NCBI RefSeq assembly: GCF_034274695.1
Contig: NZ_CP128362.1
Location: forward strand, 3,784,501 to 3,848,500
Direction: 5' to 3'
From: Chitinophaga sp. LS1
Lineage (GTDB): Bacteria; Bacteroidota; Bacteroidia; Chitinophagales; Chitinophagaceae
Length of the DNA stretch: 64,000 nucleotides
Position 1 is the first letter of the stretch; each line of letters opens with the position of its first letter. Shown here one piece after another: positions 45,701 to 53,492 of the stretch. The notes beneath the pieces were generated by a model. It saw only the letters and a program-made list of their open reading frames with translations. It did no database searches and was not told where the DNA came from. The position numbers were made by a program, and so were the translations under genes.

Positions 45701-46233
45701 TGACACCATGCAGGGTTCGCACCAGCTACGAAGATGCAGTCAGCGAGTTCAAGGTCATCGTAAGCACCGGGTACACTGTCTTCGCCCAACGCCAGTTTGT
45801 AAGCAGCAACGGCACTGCTCATACAAAGGCGTGAGTTGGTATCTATGTTATTACTCCCAATGAATCCTTTGATGAGTTTATTGACAACATAATATTCTTC
45901 TGTAAGGCATTGCCCGGATGCGTAGAAGGCTACTGCATCCGGGCCATATTGTTGAATGATTTTTGTAAACACGGCAGCAGTGCGATTCAGCGCCTGATCC
46001 CACGATACGCGTTGCCTGGGTAAGTGGCGGTTGTAGCGCATCTCAGGGTAGAGCAACCGGTCGCTGGTATCCATCACAGTATAGTGAAGGTTCATCCCTT
46101 TGGAGCAAAGCATGCCCCTGTTTACAGGATGATCTTTATCTCCCTCTACCTGGATCTTTCCCTGCCTGTCCTGGTGCACGATGATCCCACATCCTACTCC
46201 GCAATAGCAACAGGTTGTTTTGTATGAAGCCAT
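42745..46233 (-). CDS. nasA: Assimilatory nitrate reductase fused to an NAD(P)H/FAD reductase and BFD [2Fe-2S] domain
   Basis: A 1162-residue fusion. Residues 1 to about 690 are a molybdopterin (bis-MGD) nitrate reductase of the NasA/NasC type: the [4Fe-4S] ligands are C8, C11, C15 and C43, followed by ASGQCLTEEYYV and TGQPNAMGGREVGG; the C-terminal molybdopterin-binding domain has TTGRIRDQWHTM. From about 700 an FAD/NAD-dependent reductase begins (IIIIGAGAGACGF; second loop AGGGLLGIELAASL). The last 50 residues are a BFD-like [2Fe-2S] domain (CSCGSV...GSGCGSCKPEV). It corresponds to B. subtilis NasC plus the N-terminal part of NasB in one chain. It reduces nitrate to nitrite in the cytoplasm. 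It overlaps the transporter gene by 40 bases. Confidence 0.93.
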   Translation of the reverse strand: MASYKTTCCYCGVGCGIIVHQDRQGKIQVEGDKDHPVNRGMLCSKGMNLHYTVMDTSDRLLYPEMRYNRHLPRQRVSWDQALNRTAAVFTKIIQQYGPDAVAFYASGQCLTEEYYVVNKLIKGFIGSNNIDTNSRLCMSSAVAAYKLALGEDSVPGAYDDLELADCIFVAGANPAWCHPILWRRVEAAKAANPDLKIIVSDPRVTQSCATADLHLQIHPGTDIVLHHGIGRVLIEQGHIDPLFIRDHTDGFQQYRDIVMERSIASAAEICDIPENAIYEAASLIGNATGFMTLWTMGLNQSVVGVRKNLSLINLHLITGQIGKPGAGPFSLTGQPNAMGGREVGGLSNLLPAHRVLDNPAHRKEVQAFWGGVPLSEKPGLTATEMFTALNDGTLKAIWIMCTNPLVSLPDARLAEAALKKAKFVVVQEISNRPETLQYADVILPAAAWTEKEGTMTNAERRISYLQKLTTPPGEALPDSEIICRFAIKMGFHGFDYENTAAIYDEHCRLTAGTNIDVSGLSYTTLQEKRTVQWPYPQGAKGFGTPRLFTDHTFYTKTGKAAIHSFPDGNNSTPPDPELPLILTTGRIRDQWHTMSKTGKVSKLKQHIPAPLLEIHPDDAAERDIKADDIVEIYNANGNVRVKAQLSTNIKKGVVFLPMHWGKTLNSDLNRANNLTHTLVDPISKQPDLKYTAVQVQRFQKPTQRIIIIGAGAGACGFVKSYRTMNTTDEITVFSKENFPFYNRVMLPDYISGTQQWQQLVKMTDEEEASLKVNLLRGISIVDIDRRHKTVTDSLGNEHQYDILILAMGSRAAMLKGVPSLKGVFTMRNRLDADAFIKHIDPAKGKVMIAGGGLLGIELAASLREIGIEVGVLQRTSRLMSAQLDKLGSQLLYEELTDRGIEILYNDEIERFTGIQALDGIRLKSGRHVPCQAVVLSIGTTPNIELAQASQLTCNRGVIVNDYMQTSDPAIFAIGEIAEFKGTLYGITAAAEQQAAVVAKFLSGDISTYYQGSLFMNILKMHGTDLCSMGTVETPNDPAYEEVVFIDKSKRYYKKCVIHNDRLIGAILIGDKSEFLEFRDLIANKIELSEKRLALLRSNKKATPVIGKLICSCGSVGEGNIKEKIKEGMHTLEGICQATGAGSGCGSCKPEVKAILEKVLQPC

Positions 46234-47492
46234 GATTTCGCTGGTTTACTGATAAATCTTGTGAGCATCACGATGAGCGATACACCAATTACGATGTAGC
46301 CAATGTAAGTGAATGCCTGTATATAGGAGATCGATTCAGACTTAAACAGGAAGCCGAAGAGCATACCACCCAGGTTACCCCCTGCACCTACGATACCACT
46401 GACCAGTCCAATGTTTTTCTCATTGATAAAAGGTACAATGCCGTAAGTAGCACCATTGGCCATCTTGAGGAAGAGCGCAAAGGTGAGCATAGAGATGATC
46501 GCCAATGTGAGATTACCAGCCTGTGCAAAGAACAACAGGCCAATGCCTTCGAGTAATAATACGATGGCGAGCAGACGGCCTTTGCCTTTGAGACCAAAGC
46601 GGGCACCTACTTTGTCAGATACGATACCACCCATGGCACGGGCAAATAGGTTCATGAATCCAAACACGCCTGCCCAGAAACCTGCACTGCTCTGTGATAA
46701 ATGAAACGTGTCGACAAAGTGTAATGAAGCCACATTGTCAAAAGTGATCTCCATACCAAAGCACATCGCATATGCCAATGTCAATGCCCAAATGCGCCAG
46801 TCAGCAAGGATGGAATAATCAGTTTTTGTTTTATTCGCATGATGGTCTATCTCATCGAAATTACCATCAGGTGTATCTTTTGTATAGCGTGAATAGAGGA
46901 AGGCTACGATCAGCATCATGATGCCGGGAAGGATCATTGCATACCGCCAAGCTTCAGATTTTGTGAACCCCAGGCCCACAATGGTTGCGAAGATAACCGG
47001 CATCACCATGTTCGTCACTCCACCACCCAGATTGCCCCAGCCACCGGTTACTGCATTGGCAGTGCCTTTGATATTCGCAGCAAACATCATGGAAGTATGA
47101 TACTGTGTGACTACGAAGGATGCGCCTATCACACTGATGGCTAAGCGGAAAAGTAAGAAAGTAGTATAGTCTCTGGCCAGTCCTACCAAAAATACCGGTA
47201 ATGAACCAGCGATCAGCAGCCGGATAGCCGTCTTACGAGGCCCCCAGGTATCACAGAGTTTACCGATGATAAGGCGGGCCAGTATAGTACCCGATACGGA
47301 TGCGATGATAATATTGCCTACCTGTGCTTTAGAGAGACCCAGGTCTTCACGGATGGTGGGCATGAGCGGTGCAAGACCGAACCAGCCGAAGAAGCAAACA
47401 AAAAACATGAGCCACGTAATGTGAAAGGTGCGCATGTTAATGCTATTCAGTGAGAACAGCGGGAGGGTTTTGAGCTGGTTGTTTTGCGACAT
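46194..47492 (-). CDS. narK: Nitrate/nitrite transporter, NarK family (MFS)
   Basis: A 432-residue major facilitator with 12 helices. The nitrate signature of the NNP family is visible twice: GGWGNLGGGVTNMV in helix 5 and GAGGNLGGMLFGFLF in helix 11. The conserved Arg in helix 2 fits GTILARLIIGKLCD. It imports nitrate for the reductase whose gene overlaps its 3' end by 40 bases. A 10-bp hairpin lies between it and the porin gene. Confidence 0.92.
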   Translation of the reverse strand: MSQNNQLKTLPLFSLNSINMRTFHITWLMFFVCFFGWFGLAPLMPTIREDLGLSKAQVGNIIIASVSGTILARLIIGKLCDTWGPRKTAIRLLIAGSLPVFLVGLARDYTTFLLFRLAISVIGASFVVTQYHTSMMFAANIKGTANAVTGGWGNLGGGVTNMVMPVIFATIVGLGFTKSEAWRYAMILPGIMMLIVAFLYSRYTKDTPDGNFDEIDHHANKTKTDYSILADWRIWALTLAYAMCFGMEITFDNVASLHFVDTFHLSQSSAGFWAGVFGFMNLFARAMGGIVSDKVGARFGLKGKGRLLAIVLLLEGIGLLFFAQAGNLTLAIISMLTFALFLKMANGATYGIVPFINEKNIGLVSGIVGAGGNLGGMLFGFLFKSESISYIQAFTYIGYIVIGVSLIVMLTRFISKPAKSWLHTKQPVAIAE

Positions 47493-47537
47493 AGTGCAAT
47501 GAGTTTTTTATTTGAGTGATGGCATGGCGGTGCCCTT

Positions 47538-47561
47538 TAGCTGAAAGCGTACTTTCAGCTA
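47538..47561. other. Hairpin between porin and narK genes
   Basis: TAGCTGAAAG / CTTTCAGCTA pair perfectly over ten bases with loop CGTA. There is no T tract. In a polycistronic message such a hairpin often tunes RNA stability or causes partial termination. Confidence 0.5.
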
Positions 47562-47589
47562 TGGCTGGCGAACGATGTATCCTAATCCT

Positions 47590-48945
47590 TTACTTGAAAA
47601 TAAAATCCGGTTTGATGATGATCATTAAGTAAGCCCAGTTACTATTGCTCTTAGCGTTTGCAACATTTTTAACGCCTGCGGATGTTAATGCATTGGTGCT
47701 CCAGAAGTGGCTATAACCACCTTCGAAGCTGACTACCTTCGTCAGGGCAAGGTTGGCTACGATGTCCAGCTCTTCCCCAAAACGGCGGGTGTCATACCCC
47801 GGGATCTCACTGCTGGCAAGAAATTCATGAATATCGCCGGTGAGTGTCCATTTGGTATTTGGTTTGAACTTCGTTTTGATATAGTAGTTCTGTAAGCCCC
47901 TGTTGCCAAACGGACTGCCTACATAAAAGTAGTCCATATAGCCCCAGTATTTATGCGGGGTACCATACAGGAAGTCAAAGGCATTGCTGGTCTTGCCGTC
48001 CGACGACGTGCCACCTGTGGCAAAGTCTACACCAGCACCTGCGCTGAATGGTTTGGATACCTGGTACATGAAGTTACCATTCAGGGTAGCTGCACGCAGG
48101 TTCAGGCCAGTGGCACCTTTACCAAACTGGTAATAACCCGAAGCTGTCACCGTCCACCTGTTGAACGTGTTGGTGTAAAACAGTCCGGTGGTCATGCGGG
48201 TGTAGGTCGCCTGTTCGTATGTTTTAGTCGCTACCCCAGCCACTGTATCGATGTGATACTTAGAGAACTGGTCGGCAAAGAAGAGGAACGATACATTGCC
48301 CTTCTTAAATTTCTTACCGGCATAGAGGAATTCCATGGCTTTATACATGGTACCTGCGTTGGTGGTAGCTGTGTAGTTGCCAGGAGGCGTTTCGTTGTAG
48401 ATCGTTCCTGTGCTGTTTTCCTTGTTTTGATTAAAGCCGCCACCCAGGTGTAACTGGAAAGGGCCTGTTTCATACTTCAGGATAGCTGCATCGTGGCGAC
48501 GACCTTGTTGCAGCCAGTCCAGGTTCCCCAGTAACCGCATATCGTCGTAGGCAATTTCCTGTCTGCCGACCTTTAGGTTCAGGGCTTTGTTTTTGTAAAC
48601 GGTGTCGAGCAACATTACTTCTGCCCAGGCTTCGTGTACCATCAGGCCATTGAGGTCCTGGGTAGTAGTGCGGTTGATCAGTGATACATCCTGTCCCCAT
48701 ACTCTTACATCCTGGATAGTAGCACCCAGTTTGAAACGGTAACCGGAAAAACCTGCCATGAGACGGGTACGCTGAGATGTAAAGACGGCGGGGTTTGATC
48801 CCTGTGGTAGTGGGGCCCCTTGTCCATCACGATATTCCGTGCGTGTTCTTAATTGAGCCCCTATAGAAAACTGCGCATCTGCATGGAGGTAGGAGATAGC
48901 GCTTAGTACGATGGAGAATGCCCCGGCGCGGAACAGTAGCTTCAT
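47590..48945 (-). CDS. Outer-membrane beta-barrel protein (alginate-export/porin-like)
   Basis: A 451-residue exported protein with a Sec signal (hydrophobic to about residue 20, ADAQ cleavage site near 25). The mature part is a run of alternating aromatic/hydrophobic strands ending in a strand closing with F (KPDFIF-K), as in 16-18-stranded porins. GRQEIAYDDMRLLGNLDWLQQGRRHDA matches the alginate-export (AlgE-like) family. Sitting between nirD and narK, it is likely a nitrate/nitrite-permeable porin, which is inference from position. Confidence 0.82.
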   Translation of the reverse strand: MKLLFRAGAFSIVLSAISYLHADAQFSIGAQLRTRTEYRDGQGAPLPQGSNPAVFTSQRTRLMAGFSGYRFKLGATIQDVRVWGQDVSLINRTTTQDLNGLMVHEAWAEVMLLDTVYKNKALNLKVGRQEIAYDDMRLLGNLDWLQQGRRHDAAILKYETGPFQLHLGGGFNQNKENSTGTIYNETPPGNYTATTNAGTMYKAMEFLYAGKKFKKGNVSFLFFADQFSKYHIDTVAGVATKTYEQATYTRMTTGLFYTNTFNRWTVTASGYYQFGKGATGLNLRAATLNGNFMYQVSKPFSAGAGVDFATGGTSSDGKTSNAFDFLYGTPHKYWGYMDYFYVGSPFGNRGLQNYYIKTKFKPNTKWTLTGDIHEFLASSEIPGYDTRRFGEELDIVANLALTKVVSFEGGYSHFWSTNALTSAGVKNVANAKSNSNWAYLMIIIKPDFIFK

Positions 48946-48966
48946 AAATTTTGGTTGAGTGGTGTG

Positions 48967-49020
48967 AATTACGATTGTTACACTGTTATTATTCAGTACA
49001 CGACTGGTTCTATCGTAATT
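48967..49020. other. 9-bp inverted repeat between nirD and the porin gene
   Basis: AATTACGAT (48967-48975) and ATCGTAATT (49012-49020) are perfect reverse complements 36 bases apart; the right arm touches the nirD stop codon. It may form an intercistronic stem in the nitrate message. Confidence 0.35.
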
Positions 49021-49391
49021 TACATAACCATCGCCGGATTATAAACTCCTATAAATACTTTATTTTCTACCACTTTCACGGGGTAAGTTGTGATGTTACA
49101 CTCATGTTCATCAGTGAGGCAACGGCCGTCTTTCAGCGAGAATGTTTTTTTATGAAAGGGGCAGGCTACTTTGGGTTCTCCTTCCTGCGTGCCGGTCATA
49201 CCCCGGCTCAGGGCCATCTGCTGGCGATGTGGGCACAGGTTCTGGGTAGCATACCATTCGTTTCGGCGGGCAAAGTGGAACAGGGCAATCTGTTCATCGC
49301 CCAGTTTTACACATACGCCACCGTTAGCAGGCACGTCGGTGGTGTGACAGGCGAGTACCCAATCTTTCTGAGTGTTGGTTGTTACTTCCAT
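49020..49391 (-). CDS. nirD: Nitrite reductase small subunit (Rieske-type)
   Basis: A 123-residue Rieske [2Fe-2S]-fold protein. The two ligand pairs are present: C53/H55 in CPHR and C77/H80 in CPFH. In many assimilatory NirD proteins the cluster is absent, so this is the cluster-binding form. It partners NirB, whose gene overlaps its start by ten bases. Together they reduce nitrite to ammonium. Confidence 0.92.
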   Translation of the reverse strand: MEVTTNTQKDWVLACHTTDVPANGGVCVKLGDEQIALFHFARRNEWYATQNLCPHRQQMALSRGMTGTQEGEPKVACPFHKKTFSLKDGRCLTDEHECNITTYPVKVVENKVFIGVYNPAMVM

Positions 49392-51868
49392 TCGGCAGCT
49401 TTTTTTTGTTCTCTGAGATGATCAAATTTTACGGTAGGATCTTTTTCGCCGGGGGCGTTTACGAAGTGATTAAATCGCTTGCGGAGTTCTGGATTGTCAA
49501 CCACTTCTTTCCATTCGCACTTGTACCTGTCTACGAGGGATTGCATTTCTGCTTCCAGTTGGCCTGCGATACCCAGACTATCATTCACGACTACATTGCG
49601 GAGGTAGGTGATGCCACCATCCAGTTTGTTGAGCCATGTAGCTGTACGGGTAAGTGGATCGGCAGTTTTGATATAGAACATGAGAAAGCGGTCGATGTAG
49701 CGGATGCAGGTGTCGCTGTCCAGGTCCGAAGCCAGCAGGATGGCGTGTTGTGGCTTGGAACCGCCGTTGCCACCTACATACAGGTTCCAGCCTTTTTCGG
49801 TAGCGATAATGCCGAAGTCTTTGCTCTGGGCTTCAGCACATTCACGGATACAACCCGATACAGCTGATTTAATTTTATGTGGCGCACGCAACCCATGATA
49901 GCGTTCTTCTATCTGAATAGCAAAGCTTACACTGTCGTGCAGACCAAAACGGCACCAGGTAGAACCTACACAACTTTTTACTGTACGCAGTGCTTTGCCA
50001 TATGCATGGCCGCTTTCGAAGCCCGCAGCGATCAACTCTTCCCAGATGGAAGGCAGATCGCTGAGGTGAGCTCCGAACAGGTCTATACGTTGACCACCTG
50101 TAATTTTGGTGTAGAGATTGTATTTAAGGGCCACTTGTGCGATGACCAGTAATTTAGCAGGTGTGATTTCGCCACCGGGAATACGGGGTACCACTGAATA
50201 CGTGCCACCTTTCTGGATATTGGCGAGGAAACGGTCGTTGGAATCCTGAACGGTGTCATTGCCTTTGTCGAGAATGAGTTCGTTCCAGAGGCTGGCCAGG
50301 ATGGAGGCAACTACGGGTTTGCAGGTTTCGCAGCCATCGCCATGACCGTAAGTGTCCAGTACTTCATCGAAAGTATAAAGGTGTTTTACTTTGATCAGGT
50401 CGTACAGTTCCTGGCGGGAATAGTGGAAGTGTTCGCAGAGCACATTACGGATATATTTGCCCTGTGCCTTCATGGTAGAGGTGATGAGGTCTTTGACCAT
50501 AGGCACGCAACCTCCACAGCAGGTACCGGCTTTGGTACATTTCTTTACATCATTCAGTGTTTCATTACCTGCTTCTACTGCCTGGCAGATGGTGGCTTTG
50601 GTCACACTTTCACAGCTACAGATGATGGCTTCGTCAGGCAGACCCAATACCCCGGCACCTGCTTCAGTATTGCCTCCGCGGGCGCCGAGCAGTACATCTT
50701 CAGGATTAGGGGGCAGAACCACTTTGTTCTTAGCGGTTTGCAGGAGCATGTTGTAAGCTTCCGCTTCGCCAACGAGAATACCGCCTATCAGTGTTTTACC
50801 ATCGTCAGAGACATTGATACGTTTATAGATGCCTTTCATGGTGTCTTCATATACAATCGGACGGCCGGTAAAAGGATCGCCGAAGCTGGCAACATCTACG
50901 CCAATGAGCTTGAGTTTGGTGCTCATATCGTAACCAGTAAAGGTCTTGTTGCTGTCGGTGAGGTTAGAAGCTACTACTTCCGCCATTTCATAGCCGGGGG
51001 CAACGAGGCCATAGACCATACCATTATGTAAGGCGCATTCACCAATGGCAAAGATGGCAGGATCGGTGGTTTGCAACTGGTCGTTGACTACAATGCCGCC
51101 TCTGTGGCCGGTATCCAGACCGCACAGTTTTGCCAGTTCATCTCTGGGCTTGATACCTGCAGAGATTACAAGCATGTCTGCCTCAAGGATGGAGTCGTCG
51201 GCAAATTGTAAACCCGTGATGGTATCATCACCTAATATAATAGAGGTGTTCTTGTTGGTATGAATTTCCAGACCCAGCTGGCTGAGTTTGGATTGGAGAA
51301 TGCGGGAGCCGGCATCATCAATCTGGCGGGGCATGAGTCTTGGCGAAAATTCTATGACATGGGTGTCAGGAATACCGAGGTCCAGCAGGGCTTTGGCAGC
51401 TTCCAGACCCAACAGGCCACCGCCTATTACCACACCACGCTTTGCTTTGGGGGCATAGTCGCGCATCAGTTCCAGGTCCTCGATGGTACGATATATAAAT
51501 ACGCCTTTTTTGTCAACACCGGGAATGGGAGGAACAAAAGCAGCTGAACCAGTGGCGAATATGAGAAAATCATAAGATTCGTTGATACCTTTGTAAGAGT
51601 GAACGGTCTTATTTTCGCGATCAATATGTTGAACAGGGTCTCCGGTATGCAGCCTGATATTATTATTGCTGTACCAGGAGGCAGGGGCGAGGAGGAGGTC
51701 TTCCGCAGTTTTGCCGGCGAAAAATTCGCTTAGATGAACACGGTCGTAAGCTGGACGGGGCTCTTCGCCAAATATCGTGATCTGAGGTGGTGTTGTGTGT
51801 GTCTTTGAGATTATTTTCTCACAAAACTTATAGCTCACCATTCCGTTGCCAATGATTACTATTTTCAT
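49382..51868 (-). CDS. nirB: Nitrite reductase [NAD(P)H] large subunit
   Basis: An 828-residue siroheme enzyme. An N-terminal FAD domain (IIGNGMVSYKFCEKI) and an NAD domain (VIGGGLLGLEAAKALL) are followed by a BFD [2Fe-2S] domain with CSCESVTKATICQAV and CTKAGTCCGGC. Nitrite/sulfite-reductase half domains come next. The siroheme/[4Fe-4S] ligands are SCVGSTWC (about 632-637) and GCIRECAEA (about 670-676). It reduces nitrite to ammonium with six electrons. It heads the leftward operon; the divergent promoter region carries Fnr-like boxes. Secure. Confidence 0.95.
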   Translation of the reverse strand: MKIVIIGNGMVSYKFCEKIISKTHTTPPQITIFGEEPRPAYDRVHLSEFFAGKTAEDLLLAPASWYSNNNIRLHTGDPVQHIDRENKTVHSYKGINESYDFLIFATGSAAFVPPIPGVDKKGVFIYRTIEDLELMRDYAPKAKRGVVIGGGLLGLEAAKALLDLGIPDTHVIEFSPRLMPRQIDDAGSRILQSKLSQLGLEIHTNKNTSIILGDDTITGLQFADDSILEADMLVISAGIKPRDELAKLCGLDTGHRGGIVVNDQLQTTDPAIFAIGECALHNGMVYGLVAPGYEMAEVVASNLTDSNKTFTGYDMSTKLKLIGVDVASFGDPFTGRPIVYEDTMKGIYKRINVSDDGKTLIGGILVGEAEAYNMLLQTAKNKVVLPPNPEDVLLGARGGNTEAGAGVLGLPDEAIICSCESVTKATICQAVEAGNETLNDVKKCTKAGTCCGGCVPMVKDLITSTMKAQGKYIRNVLCEHFHYSRQELYDLIKVKHLYTFDEVLDTYGHGDGCETCKPVVASILASLWNELILDKGNDTVQDSNDRFLANIQKGGTYSVVPRIPGGEITPAKLLVIAQVALKYNLYTKITGGQRIDLFGAHLSDLPSIWEELIAAGFESGHAYGKALRTVKSCVGSTWCRFGLHDSVSFAIQIEERYHGLRAPHKIKSAVSGCIRECAEAQSKDFGIIATEKGWNLYVGGNGGSKPQHAILLASDLDSDTCIRYIDRFLMFYIKTADPLTRTATWLNKLDGGITYLRNVVVNDSLGIAGQLEAEMQSLVDRYKCEWKEVVDNPELRKRFNHFVNAPGEKDPTVKFDHLREQKKAAEWK

Positions 51869-51957
51869 GGTTGATAAGAAGCAGAAGGTTATTTATTACG
51901 AAATAGTTAATATGATAACTTTTTCCTGACTGACTATCTGTTTTATTCCTTTTTATG

Positions 51958-51969
51958 TGATTTGCATCA
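51958..51969. promoter_or_regulatory. Fnr/Crp-like box 1 (TGAT-N4-ATCA)
   Basis: TGATTTGCATCA is a perfect half-site palindrome of the Fnr core. Its near end is 89 bases upstream of the nirB ATG, a position compatible with activation of nirB. Confidence 0.6.
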
Positions 51970-52010
51970 TGAAATTAAGAATAATGAATGTAATTTTATA
52001 GTGAATGGTA

Positions 52011-52022
52011 TGATTTGTATCA
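52011..52022. promoter_or_regulatory. Fnr/Crp-like box 2 (TGAT-N4-ATCA)
   Basis: TGATTTGTATCA differs from box 1 at one base, in the spacer. It ends 29 bases before the cobA ATG, close enough to overlap the cobA core promoter, so it might repress or activate at a short distance. Confidence 0.6.
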
Positions 52023-52051
52023 AATATAGTTATTTATAATATAAAGGAAGC

Positions 52052-52816
52052 ATGGCAAAATTATCCCTGGTAGGTGCTGGTCCGGGTGATCCGGAACTAA
52101 TTACGCTAAAGGCCATTAATGTGTTAAAACAGGCAGATGTAATATTATATGATGCGTTGGTGAACGAGGCATTGCTGAGTTATGCCCGGCCGGATGCAGT
52201 GCTGCGTTTTGTAGGCAAGCGATATGGATGCCATTCTTTGTCTCAGCAGGAGATCAACCACCTGATTGTAGAGTATGCTAGTAGCCATGGGCATGTAGTA
52301 AGACTGAAAGGGGGCGACCCTTTTGTATTTGGACGTGCAGGTGAAGAAATTGCAGCAGCGAATGCCGCAGGGATACCAGTGGACGTTATTCCCGGTATTT
52401 CCAGTGCGCTGGCAGCGGCGGAATCGCAGATGATTCCATTGACCAGCAGGGGGGTGACTGAAAGCTTTTGGGTAACAACCGGCACTACATTGACTGGCGA
52501 TATTTCAGGAGATATTGAACTGGCCGCCCGATCGACTGCTACTGTGATTATATTAATGGCGATGAGCAGACTGGAAGCCATCATGGAAATCTTTTCCAAA
52601 CATGGTAAGAAGGATCTGCCGGTTGCCATCATACAGGAAGCCACTACAGGCAGAGATAAAATGGTACTCGGTACAGTAAATGATATCTATTATAAAGCAC
52701 ATCATGAAGGAATGGCAAATCCTGCTGTGATAGTAGTCGGAGAAGTAGTACGTTTGCGTAATATAACTGCCGAAGTGCAGGCGTTGATCAAAAAGAAGAA
52801 CGATGAAGAAAGATAA
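52052..52816 (+). CDS. cobA: Uroporphyrinogen-III C-methyltransferase
   Basis: A 254-residue SAM-dependent methyltransferase that makes precorrin-2 from uroporphyrinogen III, the first step to siroheme, the NirB cofactor. Motifs are VGAGPGDPELITLKA, RLKGGDPFVFGRAGEE and GISSALAAAESQMIPLTSRG. It lacks the dehydrogenase/chelatase domain of CysG, so precorrin-2 oxidation and iron insertion need another protein. The divergent position from nirB fits a supply role. It overlaps the regulator gene by 14 bases. Confidence 0.95.
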   Translation: MAKLSLVGAGPGDPELITLKAINVLKQADVILYDALVNEALLSYARPDAVLRFVGKRYGCHSLSQQEINHLIVEYASSHGHVVRLKGGDPFVFGRAGEEIAAANAAGIPVDVIPGISSALAAAESQMIPLTSRGVTESFWVTTGTTLTGDISGDIELAARSTATVIILMAMSRLEAIMEIFSKHGKKDLPVAIIQEATTGRDKMVLGTVNDIYYKAHHEGMANPAVIVVGEVVRLRNITAEVQALIKKKNDEER

Positions 52817-53492
52817 ATCAGGTTGCGACGTCGCCACCTGTATGTTTTGTAAGCTTTGTGTACCCGAATGGAAACCCGCAATACAGGCACACAAACAAAC
52901 CTATAATGTCAAAAAAGGAGGAGTATTATTTAAGGAAGGCGAACCGGTACAGGGCATTTACTTTTTGTATAGTGGTTCTGTAAAAGTGCATAAGCACTGG
53001 GGAGAGGAGAAGGAATTGATAGTCCGCTTTGCCCGCAAGGGAGACATTGTAGGTCATAGGGGAGTAGGTACAACCCAACTTTACCCAGTATCAGCTACCG
53101 CACTGGAAGCTGCGGAAGTTTGTTTTATCCCCATTGATTTTTTCCAGACTACGCTAAAGGTCAACCATGATTTTCTGTATGCTATGATGCTCTTCTATGC
53201 CGCAGAACTACAGGAGTCAGAGCAGAAAATGCGGAACCTGGTGAACATGCCGGTGAAGGGAAGAGTAGCCTATGCCCTGTTATTATTATTGGAGAAATTT
53301 GGGCAGGATGCCGAGGGGAATATAGACCTGATATTAAGCAGACAGGATCTGGCTTCTTATACAGGTACCACTTATGAAACGGCTTTCAGGGTGATGAGTG
53401 AACTGATACAGGAGCAGGCCATCGCTGTATCCGGCAAGAGCATAGCGGTGACAGATACAGCGAAACTGCAGGTGTATTCCCAGTTACAATAG
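52803..53492 (+). CDS. Crp/Fnr-family regulator with an N-terminal cysteine cluster
   Basis: A 229-residue regulator: a cyclic-nucleotide-binding-fold sensor domain (about 35-150) and a C-terminal winged HTH (LSRQDLASYTGTTYETAFRVMSEL, about 178-201). Before the sensor fold lie C8, C13, C16 and C19, and C107 is in the core. Fnr uses three N-terminal cysteines and one distant one to hold an oxygen-sensitive [4Fe-4S] cluster, though with different spacing. It is therefore a candidate oxygen- or NO-responsive regulator of the nitrate genes, acting on the two TGAT-N4-ATCA boxes. The cluster is inferred. It overlaps cobA by 14 bases and converges on the next gene. Confidence 0.88.
   Translation: MKKDKSGCDVATCMFCKLCVPEWKPAIQAHKQTYNVKKGGVLFKEGEPVQGIYFLYSGSVKVHKHWGEEKELIVRFARKGDIVGHRGVGTTQLYPVSATALEAAEVCFIPIDFFQTTLKVNHDFLYAMMLFYAAELQESEQKMRNLVNMPVKGRVAYALLLLLEKFGQDAEGNIDLILSRQDLASYTGTTYETAFRVMSELIQEQAIAVSGKSIAVTDTAKLQVYSQLQ

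Larger units (their letters stand above)
51869..52051. promoter_or_regulatory. Divergent nirB/cobA control region
   Basis: 183 AT-rich bases between two divergent start codons. It contains the two Fnr/Crp-like boxes listed separately and a GGAAG ribosome-binding site (52046-52050) before cobA. No cobalamin-type riboswitch core was recognised. Confidence 0.7.

Noticed and set aside
49379..51547. Plus-strand open frames opposite nirB
   Set aside because: Antisense shadows of a conserved 828-residue enzyme.
51869..52051. Cobalamin or other riboswitch before cobA
   Set aside because: The leader is AT-rich with no recognisable conserved core; the space is explained by promoter and Fnr-like boxes.
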